Assembly: GCF_021347895.1 (NCBI RefSeq)
Contig: NC_067124.1
Span: 20,884,521-20,948,520 of the forward strand
Direction of reading: 5' to 3'
From: Acanthochromis polyacanthus
Lineage: Eukaryota > Chordata > Actinopteri > Pomacentridae
Length of the DNA stretch: 64,000 nt
In this document: positions 24,448 to 36,500 of the stretch, one piece after another
Layout of the letters: each line of letters opens with the position of its first letter
How positions within the stretch are numbered: the stretch's first letter is position 1
Notes under the pieces: model-generated
Told to the model about the DNA's origin: nothing
Databases searched by the model: none
What the model saw: the letters and a program-made list of their open reading frames with translations, nothing else
Program-made: the position numbers and the translations under genes

Positions 24448-27400
24448 TTGCATCTCTAAATGCTGATCAAGGCTCCCAGTGTGTCCCTGGGTTTTTCTGT
24501 ATGCAGATTCTCTCTGCCAGCTACAGAGGACAGGGGAAAATGGCTTAAAATCACTGGCATGTGCAATGTTAAAACAGCCTCACACTGTCAGTGCCACAAA
24601 CAAATAACAGTGATTAGAGCAAGGCTGCAGACTAACAGGAATAATTCATCTTCTGTAACATTCTTCCATGACAACATTGTCTCTTTCTCTGTAATCTACA
24701 CTCCCTGCATCTGAAATAAATGATAAACATCAATGTTGCTATTTTATGTAATAGCAGCTCATTTGACACAGGGATCATCATCATCATGATAAGGTGAGCA
24801 GGAGGAATGTGAGTGGTTTAGGGCGGGAATGTACTCGGATCCTCATCTTTTGGCAGCTCGGTGTCATGAACTGAGGAAAAAGACGTTTAAAGAGTTGGAG
24901 AGGAGGTGGGAAGAAAAGGAAACTATGTAACCGAGGAGGCAGGCAGAGCCGTGTCAAGTTGCCAAGGTGTTGAGATGTTTATGTAACCTCACCTCTCAAC
25001 TTTTGCAATCCCTCTGTTGCTCCTCCACTCATTTAATCTCTGTCCACCTCACTGTGTGGAGTGACAGGGAGATGGGTGGGGCTGAGGGTGAACAGTAGGG
25101 CCTTCTCCTAGCCCCTACGGCGGTGGGACAACTGCCCACTTTGTGGATGGACTGCCTCTGTATAACTCACGACTGTTTCCTGTCCCAGGCTTCCCGCCTA
25201 ATACCAAACAGACCTTTCCTTCACTCTCCTGCAAAGCATGGGTGTGCCGGAAGTGAGGTATTCCCTTTACTTGACATGTTTTCCAGAGCTTAGATATTGG
25301 ACAATATAATATACAGTGGAATCATGCTCTACAGTCACTTCAGAATTTCAACAGAGACACATCTTGTCAGTCAACATTAGTATGAATAATCTACATTCAA
25401 CAATGTCATCAGTGAAGTTAATCTACTGCAGTTTAAACTAGCTGCAGTAAAGAGTGTTCATACTGTGATGACACGTCTTAAAACGGCGAAATCCTGAAAT
25501 TGCTTGATTCTATCATGGTGGAAATAAGCTGTCTGTCTGTCACCAAATTTGGAATATTTCACAAAGACTACATTTGTCTATTTTATGTCTCTGTGTCACC
25601 AGGTCTTAAAGGAAGCAGTGTTTCAGGACTTGTTGAGCTAATTAATTTCCAAAGCTTTAAAGGCTGCTATCAAAATGTATATAACAGAGATCTCTAAACC
25701 TGAGCAAATGAGACTCAAACTATCTGCTGGAATTAAGCATATTTTTGTAATTTTACTGAACTGATCTTTCTTTCTGTTACTGTGTCGGTTATGTCCTTAC
25801 AGCAGGGATACTAATGACTCATTCATTTGAACAGTCTACAGTATGTGCTCGTACACGTGTTCTAGTGTGTGCCTATGTGCCTTATGTATGTGCGTGTGAT
25901 TTATTATTTATGCACAGGGACGTGGAAAATCACAGCGGGAAGGAGATCAGGCTGATGATCACAAAACAAACCCTGTGCACAGGAGCTCCCTGCGCTGGGA
26001 TCCCATCTGTCCCATAAAGAAGCTGCTGCTGGCAGATGCCTCCAGTGAGCTTTTTTATGGAGGGGCACAGGGGGCCAGAGACAGAGACATGTGTTTCATG
26101 CATTGGAAAGAAGGTGTGGAGGCTACCTGACAGAAGAGACACTGATGAAATCCATCTACAGGTTTACCAGAGAAGTTTTAATGAGCAGCTTCTTAATGCC
26201 AAGTGTTTGTACCTTGACGAGCTACATGATTATCCCCATTAAAAATGACAAGGAAAATGTTCTCCCTCCCTTCTCCCTCGTCCTCACTAATTCCGTCTCT
26301 TTTTCCATGTTATTTTTTCATCTTCGCTGTTACTTGATATAGTTCTTAGCAACATGTGCTTGCTGTTTGATATCGCCATATGTTTTTGATTGCAAAAAGA
26401 ATGATACTAATTCTCTCAGGGCACTTTTCTAAGATATTCATTTCAGCATTCAGCTTACAGATGAGTCATCCATGGGTGGTGGTTTGTGTTCTTTTTGTTG
26501 TTGTTTTTTTCTCTCTGAGGTTGTACCAGGAACACAAAGCTTTAATTATTATATTTTCATAGCAATTATCAGATTATTGCCTTCCATGAGAAAAAAAAAG
26601 TGGATTGTCGTGAATTTGCACTTTTTTGTTGTGGTTGTCTAAAGTGCAAATAACACAAGCATTTTGTGTTTTTATTTTCTAAGCTTTGTTGTGTGTCTTT
26701 ACCAGTCGAGCCTAGCCTTTCATCAGAGGTTTCCAGCCACCGTTCATTCGCACAGCCTCCCCACAGTGCAGATCACCAACAAAGGCCCACTTGGCAACCT
26801 TTGGAAAATGAGAGGGTGAGGCGGCTTTCTCATGAAACACAGTGCAAATATTAATCCAGGGTAAATGCTGCAGTAAGCTTGGGTTACTATGAAACCTGTC
26901 TGGAGCATATTGCCTCACTTCACTCAGGCAGTGATCTTTATGAACGAGTGCTATCTTGTTTAAATCTCTGTACCAGCACCCGCGCTTCTTGTTTCATCCG
27001 TTCCCACCTGCAGGCAGACCCTCTCCAATCATAAACCACACAACCTTCCCTTTCCTGCCACCACTTCAGAGTATCATGATATACACCGTATTTGCATTGA
27101 ACACCACACTTTCAAGCTTAGATTTGTCTGACCTTATCCATAAAGAATCGTCCTTCACAGCCATAGTTGCCCTGTAATTAGGCCGTGCTCACCTCACTTT
27201 AAAGCTTAATTTTTACCTCTTCTTTTCTTGCATGCATTTTCTTTCATCTTCTTTGTTTTTTCTTCATCTCTCTCTCTCTCTCTCTTCCTTCTCCTACCCC
27301 AAACCTCCTCAGAACAACCCAGTGCAGGAGTATAAATCAGCCCCTGGGACAGGTGGACATCTGCCAGCCATGAGGAGATCCAGGCAGGAATGTGATCGCT

Positions 27401-27882
27401 GATGCAGCACAGAAAAACATTTAAATCTTGGCATATAGGGATGCAGCTTTTCCCCCAAAGCCCCAAACTTCAGTCCTACTCTTCATCGATGGAGCAGACA
27501 GGTTGAGTTATTGGAGAAATGTCTTCCCCTTTTTCTTTTCTTTTGTTTTGTTTGCATCCAAGATATTTTTTTAAAAGAGGAGAGGGGAAAGCAGTAACTT
27601 GAGAAAAAGGTAGTGGGGGGATGTTTGATTTGGAGTACTTACCCTGAAAACCCAGTGGATGCAATCTGAAGCGCAATTTCAACTGAACTGAGTGTATTCT
27701 AAGACTTTGTGGCTGTTCGGGCAGGCAGCTCAGGTTAGCGAGTGGGTTAATGAGTGAAATATGTGGGATTGGGACCAAGACGTTCTTTCAAGCCCCAGCA
27801 GGGTGTAGCACAATAACAGCTCCGCTCCAACAATGACCTTCTGGAAGAATACAATGAACTCTTGATTTCACCGCTCTCCGTT
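24448..27882. other. Intergenic, no recognised gene
   Basis: Some GC-richer stretches with exon-like edges (25919-26128 after ttatgcacag; 26704-26816 bounded by taccag and gtgagg) but no recognisable protein. TC run at 27268-27284. Confidence 0.4.
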
Positions 27883-27908
27883 CCCCCCCCCCCCCCCCCC
27901 CCCCCCCC
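27883..27908 (+). repeat. Poly(C) tract, 26 nt
   Basis: An uninterrupted run of 26 cytosines between ctctccgtt and atattttc. The length may be under- or over-called in sequencing. Confidence 0.9.
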
Positions 27909-29689
27909 ATATTTTCACATGAAGATTATAGTCAAGACTAATAGAAAATGTCACTATGCCCCCTCGAACGTATGGCTTTAATAAAATTTGGTCAAGACGG
28001 AGCTTGGTGGCCACAAAGATTTACAGCTTAGTCTGGTGAGATCCAATACGGCTGAGGAAATGCTGGGAGTAAAACTGTTTGCAAAATATCACAAGCACAA
28101 GTTCAGTGTGTGCCGTGAGCTTGACCATCTGTTACATGTAGCATTCAAACATTATATGAAAACAACATTGTCACCTCAGTCGTGTGGACAACCACTCATG
28201 CGATCACTCGTGAAGATCGACAGATAGTTTTGTCGTGTAGCTTGCAGCTGTCAGCAATTAGTATGTCACCTCCCTCAGCATAGCAGTTGACATGTTATTG
28301 CGATTACATGTTTATCACGCTTTGTGTGAGGCTGCTTTCACCAAAACCATATAGGCTTCTCATTAAAGCTGCACACTGTAGCCCTGGGAGAGCAAGGTTG
28401 CTAATGTATGTAATATTTCTGAGATTAAAGTGAAAAATGTGAAGCAACATCAAACTTAAATGCATTGTAAACATCATGGCAGCATAAGCCCATTATTACA
28501 CCACTTATCACATTAATAGCTTATGTTACATGAAGCACAGACGATGTTGAATGTTGAATATGGAACTATACAAAACTGAACTAGGATTACATGTAGTTTT
28601 AAAGAGCCCCTCTGGTGAAAATTCAGTTGCTGTTTTTTCTTCTTGTTTGCATGTCCATATGGTGTTGTTATTTGTGCCTTGAAACTCCAGCGTAACAGTT
28701 TCACAAACATGGATTCAGACCGCCATGGCTTCACGTGTAACAAACCAAAGAAACCAATCCTGGCTACTTGTGGGGTGAGGTGTGGTTTGCAGCAAATAGC
28801 AAAAGGGTGAGTAGAGTGGATGGGCTTCTTAGGTCTTTACATTCTAGAGGAAGCAGTGGAGTTACATATATGCCATTTTAAAGCACTAAAATATTGCGTC
28901 TGTGAATTATAAATATATAACTTTGATACATGATCATCAATTTTATATGTTTAATCAATAACTCAATAGGATCTTTAAACTTTTGACAAATGATCAATGT
29001 TTAAAGAAAAGTTTTGAGTTCTATGAGAAGATTAATGTCATTTTTTTGTGCCCAGTAATGGTGAGCTTTTGAACTACAGTTTAGCTAAACGCTAAGACTA
29101 TGAGCTAGGGATTCTTGACAATATTAGCATCGGCATCATTATTTCCTGATATAGGCCGTAAAACCTCAGACAATATGAGCGCTGACAGAGAGATAATGTT
29201 TTCACACTTTTATTTGCAATATGCATAATGCAAATATGAAATGGTAAGTTTAACATGTGAAAGGTTTTACATATAAGCTGCCATGATAAGTGCTTCCTTA
29301 ATAATATGTTGCTTCCGCTGCTGGAAAGCCCTGGTGGTCTCTGCATTTAGGTGGAAAAATATGTGAGTAAATTTGTATTGACATTGGCAATTGACCAGAA
29401 TGAGTTGGAAAATATCTGCAAATTGAATGTTTGCAAAAAAAATCCAATATTGCACATCCCCACTGTGAAAAGTGGAACCAACAATCCTGGCTCTGTCCAA
29501 AGGTAGCAAAATCCGATTTGTTGGGTTGTTGGACTGCAAAGTCCACAAACTAAAGATATTCTACGTAAAAACACAGAGAAGTTCCAAATGCAGCAAATAC
29601 TTCAGTGTAAAACTGCAACTGGACATTTTTAAGCTTTGATGTTTAAACAGATTACTAAAGCACGATATAACCTGCTATTAGTGAGCTTT
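27909..29689. other. Intergenic, no gene seen
   Basis: AT-rich. The segment at 28590-28740 (agcccctctggtgaaaatt, aactccagcgtaacagtttc) resembles a fish interspersed repeat but was not assigned. Confidence 0.4.
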
Positions 29690-29890
29690 AGTAGTACTGG
29701 TATTTTTGAAAAAAATTACACAGGTTAGCCGGTTTCCTTTGTTTCCAGTCTTTCGGTTCCACAAAGCAAACACACTATTGGCATGAGCTTCATATTTACA
29801 GATATGAGAATATAACTGACAATTTTATCAAATAAACACATAGAGTCTCATTTAATGCAACTAAATGTATTTTCCCAAAGCTATTCCCTT
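29690..29890 (+). repeat. Degraded copy of a common percomorph interspersed repeat
   Basis: The block gttagccggtttcctttgtt, then ccagtctt, agcttcatatttaca, gatatgagaat and tattttcccaaagctattcc follows the order of a well-known fish repeat whose end reads like tttcccaaaatg-tgaactattcc. Recognised from memory, class not assigned. Confidence 0.6.
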
Positions 29891-30059
29891 CTGCACGTAA
29901 GAGATTTAGACGTGTTAGTGCAAAAGTATAAAACCAAACATCAGCTATACATGCACAGTATGGCATCTTTTGATGAGGCTGTTTTCTTTCTTGTGCCGCA
30001 CGGAAAAACTTGAGCTAATTTTCCTTGTGTTCCTTTTTGCCCTTTTCCTTAACAACGGA

Positions 30060-30118
30060 GGGAAAGCCCCCCCACACCCACACCCACACCACACCACATA
30101 CAACACACACACACACCA
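30060..30118 (-). repeat. CA-rich low-complexity tract
   Basis: cccacacccacacc repeats pass into (CA)n. On the minus strand this yields a spurious Val/Cys/Gly-rich frame. Confidence 0.85.
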
Positions 30119-30224
30119 CAGCTTTCCTCCCTCCCCTCTTCCTTGAGCTTGCCCTTTTTAGGCTGTTCCTCTTTTTTTTTCCCCTTCTGAACGAGGGATA
30201 GTATGACAGCTTTTCCTGCTTCTT

Positions 30225-30525
30225 GTGGATTGGAGCTGGGAGAGAGAAAACTCTGTTACTCACTCCAACTTTGAGAGGAAGTTACCACCTCTTCCACAGA
30301 GTCGCAACACACACGCTCAGGCAGACACACACGCTCTTCAGGACTTGACCACAGCGGCAACAGTGAAACAGTCAGGACTGCTTGTAATGCTGTGTGTGTG
30401 TGTGTGTGTGTGTGTGAGTGTGTGTCTTTTCTTGGAGGGGAAAAAGACCAAGATTTGCAGTTTTTCCCAAGCTTTCTGTGTGGACTGAACAGCCTCAGAG
30501 GGACATTTTCTCTCATCCCTAACTG
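30225..30525 (+). promoter_or_regulatory. Candidate distal non-coding first exon of eva1b or a separate RNA
   Basis: This block is rich in CA, TG and GA tracts and ends CTAACTG with a strong donor (gtgagttt) at 30526. It is flanked upstream by a pyrimidine/CA-rich block (30060-30180). It could be a distal first exon of eva1b, 12 kb upstream of the coding exons. No coding potential is seen. Confidence 0.25.
30391..30426 (+). repeat. (TG)n microsatellite
   Basis: About 36 bp of TG with one interruption, inside the candidate distal first exon. Confidence 0.9.
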
Positions 30526-33500
30526 GTGAGTTTGACAGTTTGTTTCATTGTATGTCCAGTACCATAGAAACCTCCATACACAACAAACACTGGGCTCTCA
30601 CAGTGGACAAACTTCTTCTGCAGTAGATAGAGTTTAAAGTTTAAATGCTTCGCAGGTCATTAAAACTTTTGTTTGGCAGGCTTGTTTAGAGGTGCTTGTG
30701 TTTGGGAAAACGTCCATCTGCTATAAAGTTTGATATCTGGTTTTCATCACGGCAGCTGTAGTAAGTTTTCACTAAACATGAAATATGAGCTCCTGTGTGA
30801 TTGTTTCTGCTTTCGTAAACTGTGGTGGAAAAGCAGAGCAGAAGTGAATCAGATGGGAAAACAAAAGCATAAAACATTCATTACAAGTTTTATACATGAT
30901 GGTGACTTTTTTTCTTACAGCAAGAATGCATGTTAGCTGAATACCTGCATCCATCCGAACAGGGTCCTGCTACATGTGTGTGTTTTCAGAATGCAATAGA
31001 TGAACTGGTGCAGAAGAAGAGCTGATGCAGCACTAGTTGAGACAACACAAGAGAATCCGGGTACAGCTTTCCTGTGCAGCTGCACATTATTTTATAACCT
31101 TGATGTGATCAGTTGCTTGTCGCCTCGCTACAATCAAAGCAAACATCCTGTCGCTTTTTGAGATCAGAAAGAGCAGATGTCAAACAATAAGGGAGATGAG
31201 AGATGTCACAGAGTTTCAAAAGCAGGGACTAAAAGTGAACACATGGTGCACATGGCTCTATTTCTTTTACAGCTTTTCCCTTTTTGTACACAAGCTCATA
31301 GAAACATTGGCACTCAACAGCAGTTGACCACATGCTCCAGCTCCCATAACCCTCTCTCTCTCTCTCTCTCACTCTCTCTCCCTCTCTCTCTCTTTCTCAC
31401 TCTTTCTCGCCGCTGGTCATTTGTGGTTAGCACCTCTTATCAGAAAGAAAGTGAAATGAGGGAGAAGGGAGGTGATGGGTGGGGGCTGGACAGGGTTGGG
31501 TTGCTCTCTGGGGTCTCCTTTAATTTATATTATCTGAGTGGGCAGGCAGCACTTTAGCTGTGCCTCCTCTACTCGATCAGATAACCTTCCATAGGATGAG
31601 TGTGAAAAGTAGCTAAATAACCCCTTCAAGGCTGACTGGGATGAGTTGACTTCTCTATGACCTCTCTGGGCTGTTCAAGCCAACAGACTTTCCTTTAACC
31701 TAAACCCCATTGATTCACTTATCAGTCGACCTGTCTTATCTGTCCTGAGGATGGTGGTTAACTTACTCTATTTATCCAGAGGTCAGAGGCCGGACTCTGA
31801 TTTGAATTGCTTGTCTAAACTCCAGTGGTAACAATCTGTCTGTAGGGGTAGATACAGAAAGTTTTAGCCCATTTAAAGTCATAAAAAGTCAAGAGAAAAG
31901 AACCATATGTAGACAGTGAAAAAAGACAAGAGATAAACACAAACCCTTGCAAGGAATCAAGTAAATGTAGATTTTGAGAGTGTTTTGTACAGGAGCAAAA
32001 CACTCTGATGATACAATGCCATAAAAAGCTTGGAACAACTAAACATAAACATGAATTTGGCTGATTTACCAGCTTTGGTTAGTCCATTTCTATTTTGAAA
32101 GCAGCCTTCAGGTTTTTAAAATCATCTTGTGTTGTTTCAGCTCTTAATTAAATCCTTACGGTGTTTACATTGAGAAGCTTTTATGGAGTCTCACCTTTGC
32201 CCTTTTTCTCCTTTAATGAGTGAATGTGCCATCAAAAGGAGATATTATAGATGTCTTGTGCATCTTTTTACATAAATTTCACATTCGATTTCATCCATTA
32301 AGTATCTTCGGTTGGTTGCCTCATGATGACAAGGTTTGGATGTACTGTACGCACATAACATGCAACTAATTTCCCACAAAAACACTCAAATATTTCATTC
32401 ATGAGAAGATGAAATGCCGTGATAATGGTCTCACTGGGCATATTTACACTCTGACATGACGTCACACCAGATCAGATGATCATCAGCAGTTCTCTCCAGC
32501 TACACACGAAGGCCTTAAACAAAGCGATCTAGTCAAACACCAGACTTCCCACATGTAGTTATTACTGCCAATGGTTTACTGTTACTCCTCCTATCTGTTG
32601 TTTTCCAACTAAAATATTTTTGGGGATTATAGATGATTCATTAGATCTCCCATGTAGCGAAAATCCACTTTCATTGTGTTTTATGGTGTTGATGGCTGAC
32701 AGCTGCTGACAGTGTGTTCTTTCTGAAGGAGGCAGGAACAGTAGTAGCTCATTGTTTAATTTTTAATTTTTTTTTAAAGCAAAACGGGCTATTTAGAACA
32801 ACCCTAAAACAAAGGGTTGTACAGTTATGGCAAAAAAAGAAGAACCAAAAGTATTTTGAGCTGACAAACAAATCAAAGACACACTGTGACACACTGTATT
32901 TGCTGACAAGGGCCACATTGCCGGACCATTAAACAATTCCAATTCCAGTAATGCACCTGGCGTGAACATATTTCAATTCTGTATTTGCTCTACAGAAAAT
33001 ACAACTCATTGCACCATCACCCATCATGCAACAGGAGGTCTTGCCTTGATGACTTTTCACGGACAGTGAAAGGACTGCTTACAGCGTTGTTTACAGTGGT
33101 TCTCTTTATCAGTGGCATGGGCCTGTTAACAGTCATTAAAACATGAAAAATGACAATGTGATTATATAAATGACAAGAAGTTATGATCTTCTCATTGGAG
33201 ATCTAACTTCACTGACATCAAGTAACCAAAAAGATATGCTAGAGCCCTGAGAAATAGAAGTTTGATGAATGAGGTGTCTGAGAAAACCGTGTTTAGCAAA
33301 GCTTCCATCAGCTGGTGATGCCTTACAGGACTCAGGGTTTATTGCTTTCTCTTAGAAGCTTCTCTGGTTTAGACACTCCCCTGTTTAACTTTCAGCGGAT
33401 GTTTGACATGTTAAGTCCAGTGGGTTTGCTTTGGCTTACACTCCTATCTTCGATACACACATGCAGCGCCATACATCCAGCTGGACACACACACACAAAA

Positions 33501-36500
33501 GAGGGACAAACAGGTACTGAAACACACATAAAATGTATTTAATGCATGTAAGTAGTGAACCAGTTTTGTTTCAACTCTTTGGCACCCCATGTATTTTGGT
33601 GCAGCTGTTGTTCAAAACAGTATTAGTGAAAGGTAGTTGATCCAGCACTACTTAATCACAATATGGAGGCAGTATAAAGCAGTGAACAATAAGGAAAGAC
33701 TGAGCACTTTTATAATTTTTTGATGTCCTATAAGATGAGCACATATGCCAAAACAATGCTGAGATTTCTTCTTGGTCACGTTTTTGTCCAAAACCTCTCC
33801 AATCCTCCAGGCAAGTTCATAGCCAACACAAGCCAAAGCATTAATTCAAGAGTATCTTCTAGAGTGAGACATGACCTTTTTTTAGAGATTTCTACATGGC
33901 CTGTGGTTTGAGGAGTTCACCGTGTCATCCCTGCTGTAACAATACGATTCCATTGTGATTCAACAGGCACCACGGCAGATGACAATGCTGATGATGTTTT
34001 TTTTTTTTTTTAATTACTACTGGTTGCTTCTAAAGGTCAGCAGAAGATACTGACTCAGAGTCTCTTAAATATCCATACTGCCAGGACTTTCTCCACACAA
34101 GTGCAGCGCTATCACAACACTTTTGGACTTCCTAGATCTAATGGAACTGCACCATGTTCATAGGTAGTACAGAGAGTTCTACAGACCCAATCATGGAAAG
34201 GGAAAACATGTGTTTTGTGTCACTGACTAATCCGTAGGGTCCATGTAATTGATACAGTATGTGGTGTTGGTGTTCGGCTGGATTGTGGCCCAGATCGATG
34301 AAAAGAGTGAGATCATGGGTCTATTTTTAGAGCTTTGGATTAAGGATGATCTAAAAACTCTGCGCTTTAGAAAGTCAGAGAGGAATGCTCATATGAATCA
34401 ATTTTAACATGTACAAGCTAGTAGCTGTCAACACACAGGAAAATACTCTACACACACGTGCAAATACAAATAAACCTTGTCAACAAACACAGAGCTGGGG
34501 TTCCAATCTGGCCTAAGCCACGAGCTTGATTTGCTTGACTCGTACCTAGATAACATCAGTATAAAGATGGAAAATGGGATATCTTCTCTTAATTTACATA
34601 GCAAAGCATTCTGACTGTTGCCTCACATCAGGAACACATCTGGGTGCTATTACCCACTTGCCCTAACCTCTAGCTCTGCCCAGCATTTCTATTACCCTCC
34701 CATTACCTGCCATAACCCACAAAACATGGTCTTCACAGGACAAGCAGTTCACTGTGGTTCACTTTTTATGACACAAGCATACAAAGGGATTCACTGAGGT
34801 AAATATTCTTTGCTCTAAGCCAGGCTGGCATCACATTGCCACCCTGGGTCATGATGAATCTACAGTAAAATGTCTAGAGTCACGTAATAACTGGCCAACA
34901 GTCTGAGTGAGTTTATTCTGTGTTCACTCCTGGAGAAGTTTTTGCCCTTGAAAGAAAAGCTGTTGTTCATTGAGTCTATGTCTCAGTACATGCCTAAAGC
35001 CAAATACATCAACACATGAAAAAAAAACAAAGCTCTCTTTCAGCGTCATATCAAACACTTAACTGCATTCAAGGAGTTTGGATAGAAATGAATCGTCTAA
35101 TGGAACAAAAATGTCAAAGTTAGAGTGCAGCACAAATATCACACATTTAGATCTAAGTGTATTTCCAGCTAAGACCCACTCAAGAGGAAACCTAATAAAA
35201 GTCAGGCAAGTTTGATCTTTACATTCACTGGTGCTGTTTGCCTTTTCAGCTGGCAGCACACTGTTTTGCAGACTAGGGTCAAGTACGATTCAAAATGTGT
35301 TTGCTTTTACCGACCAAGTGTTAGGTGGGTGGGGTTTTTCACAATGAGATGATTTGATGTCAAACTCTACTTAAATAAATACAAACGTGTGCACTCTCAA
35401 AAGCACTATTCGAACTGTGAAAGTGATGAAAAGCTGCTTTTAGGTGTTTGCGAAACAATCCTCTTAAAGTCTGGTCATGATATTGTCCTGGAGCTTTTGA
35501 TCATATCACACAGCAGATGTAGCCTTCTCAGCCCTCATGAAACTGCAGAAAATAAAACTTTTCAACATTCTGAGCATCTCTTGGGTTTCTCTTTTTTATG
35601 AGTAACAGTTGGGGCTGTAAGTTTATCGATGATATTGGAAACAGAAGCCGATGAGGCAATCCGCACTCAAGGACCTCTCACTTGCTTTGGACAGCATCAC
35701 GCAGTATTCATCTGCAAATGTGGTTTGAAGTCCCAGAGGTGCTCAGAATCATGGAAAGTCTGATATTCTTCAGGCCTGTGGCAAGTGAGCAAACTTTATC
35801 TGCAATGTGATACAGTGCGTATGATTGGAACGTCCAGGAAATAAAAGTGTGGATCTTGATTTTCAGCTGCTTTATTAGTCAAGAATGAAGTCTCCAGTTC
35901 TCCCCAGGCATTTGAAGAGGCAGCAATCCCCCTGCATCACCTTTTCAACCTTTAGTTGAAGAAAGGGGAGGAGTGCACTGAAATTAGGATCAAGTTCTGC
36001 ATAACAGTGGAAAGAAATCGAACCAGAGTAGTACTGTTAGCTTCATCCACGTGTCCATTCTTACCTTTATTCCCTCCTTACTGCGTCTGCTAGGTCGTAG
36101 TAGAGAGGAAGATAGAAAATGAAAAGGATGAGTGATATTGGTAGTCCATGTGACAAAAAGCAAGAATCAAACCAAGAACTTTCACATTACAGACATTGTG
36201 TTGTATTCACTAGTCACCATTGTTTCTTTACATGGTTTATGGCGAGTTTTCCAACCTTATCCTACTTTATCATATTCTTCGTGATATATTGTGAGACTGA
36301 TCCAAGACAAAACCAAAATATTTACAAAAAACTCTATGACCCTGCTCTTTCAAGGGGCCAACCTCACCTGGTGCTTTATGCCTTTGTCCTGATGGCAAAC
36401 ATCTGCACGTCCTGTTTCCAAATGCAACAACCTTCCTCTCAGTCAGATAAGCTGGCCAGCCTTGACAAGGGAGACATAGAACTAACATTTAGCACAGCTT

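Noticed and set aside
31177..31557. 126-codon ORF
   Set aside because: Driven by the (TC)n tract.
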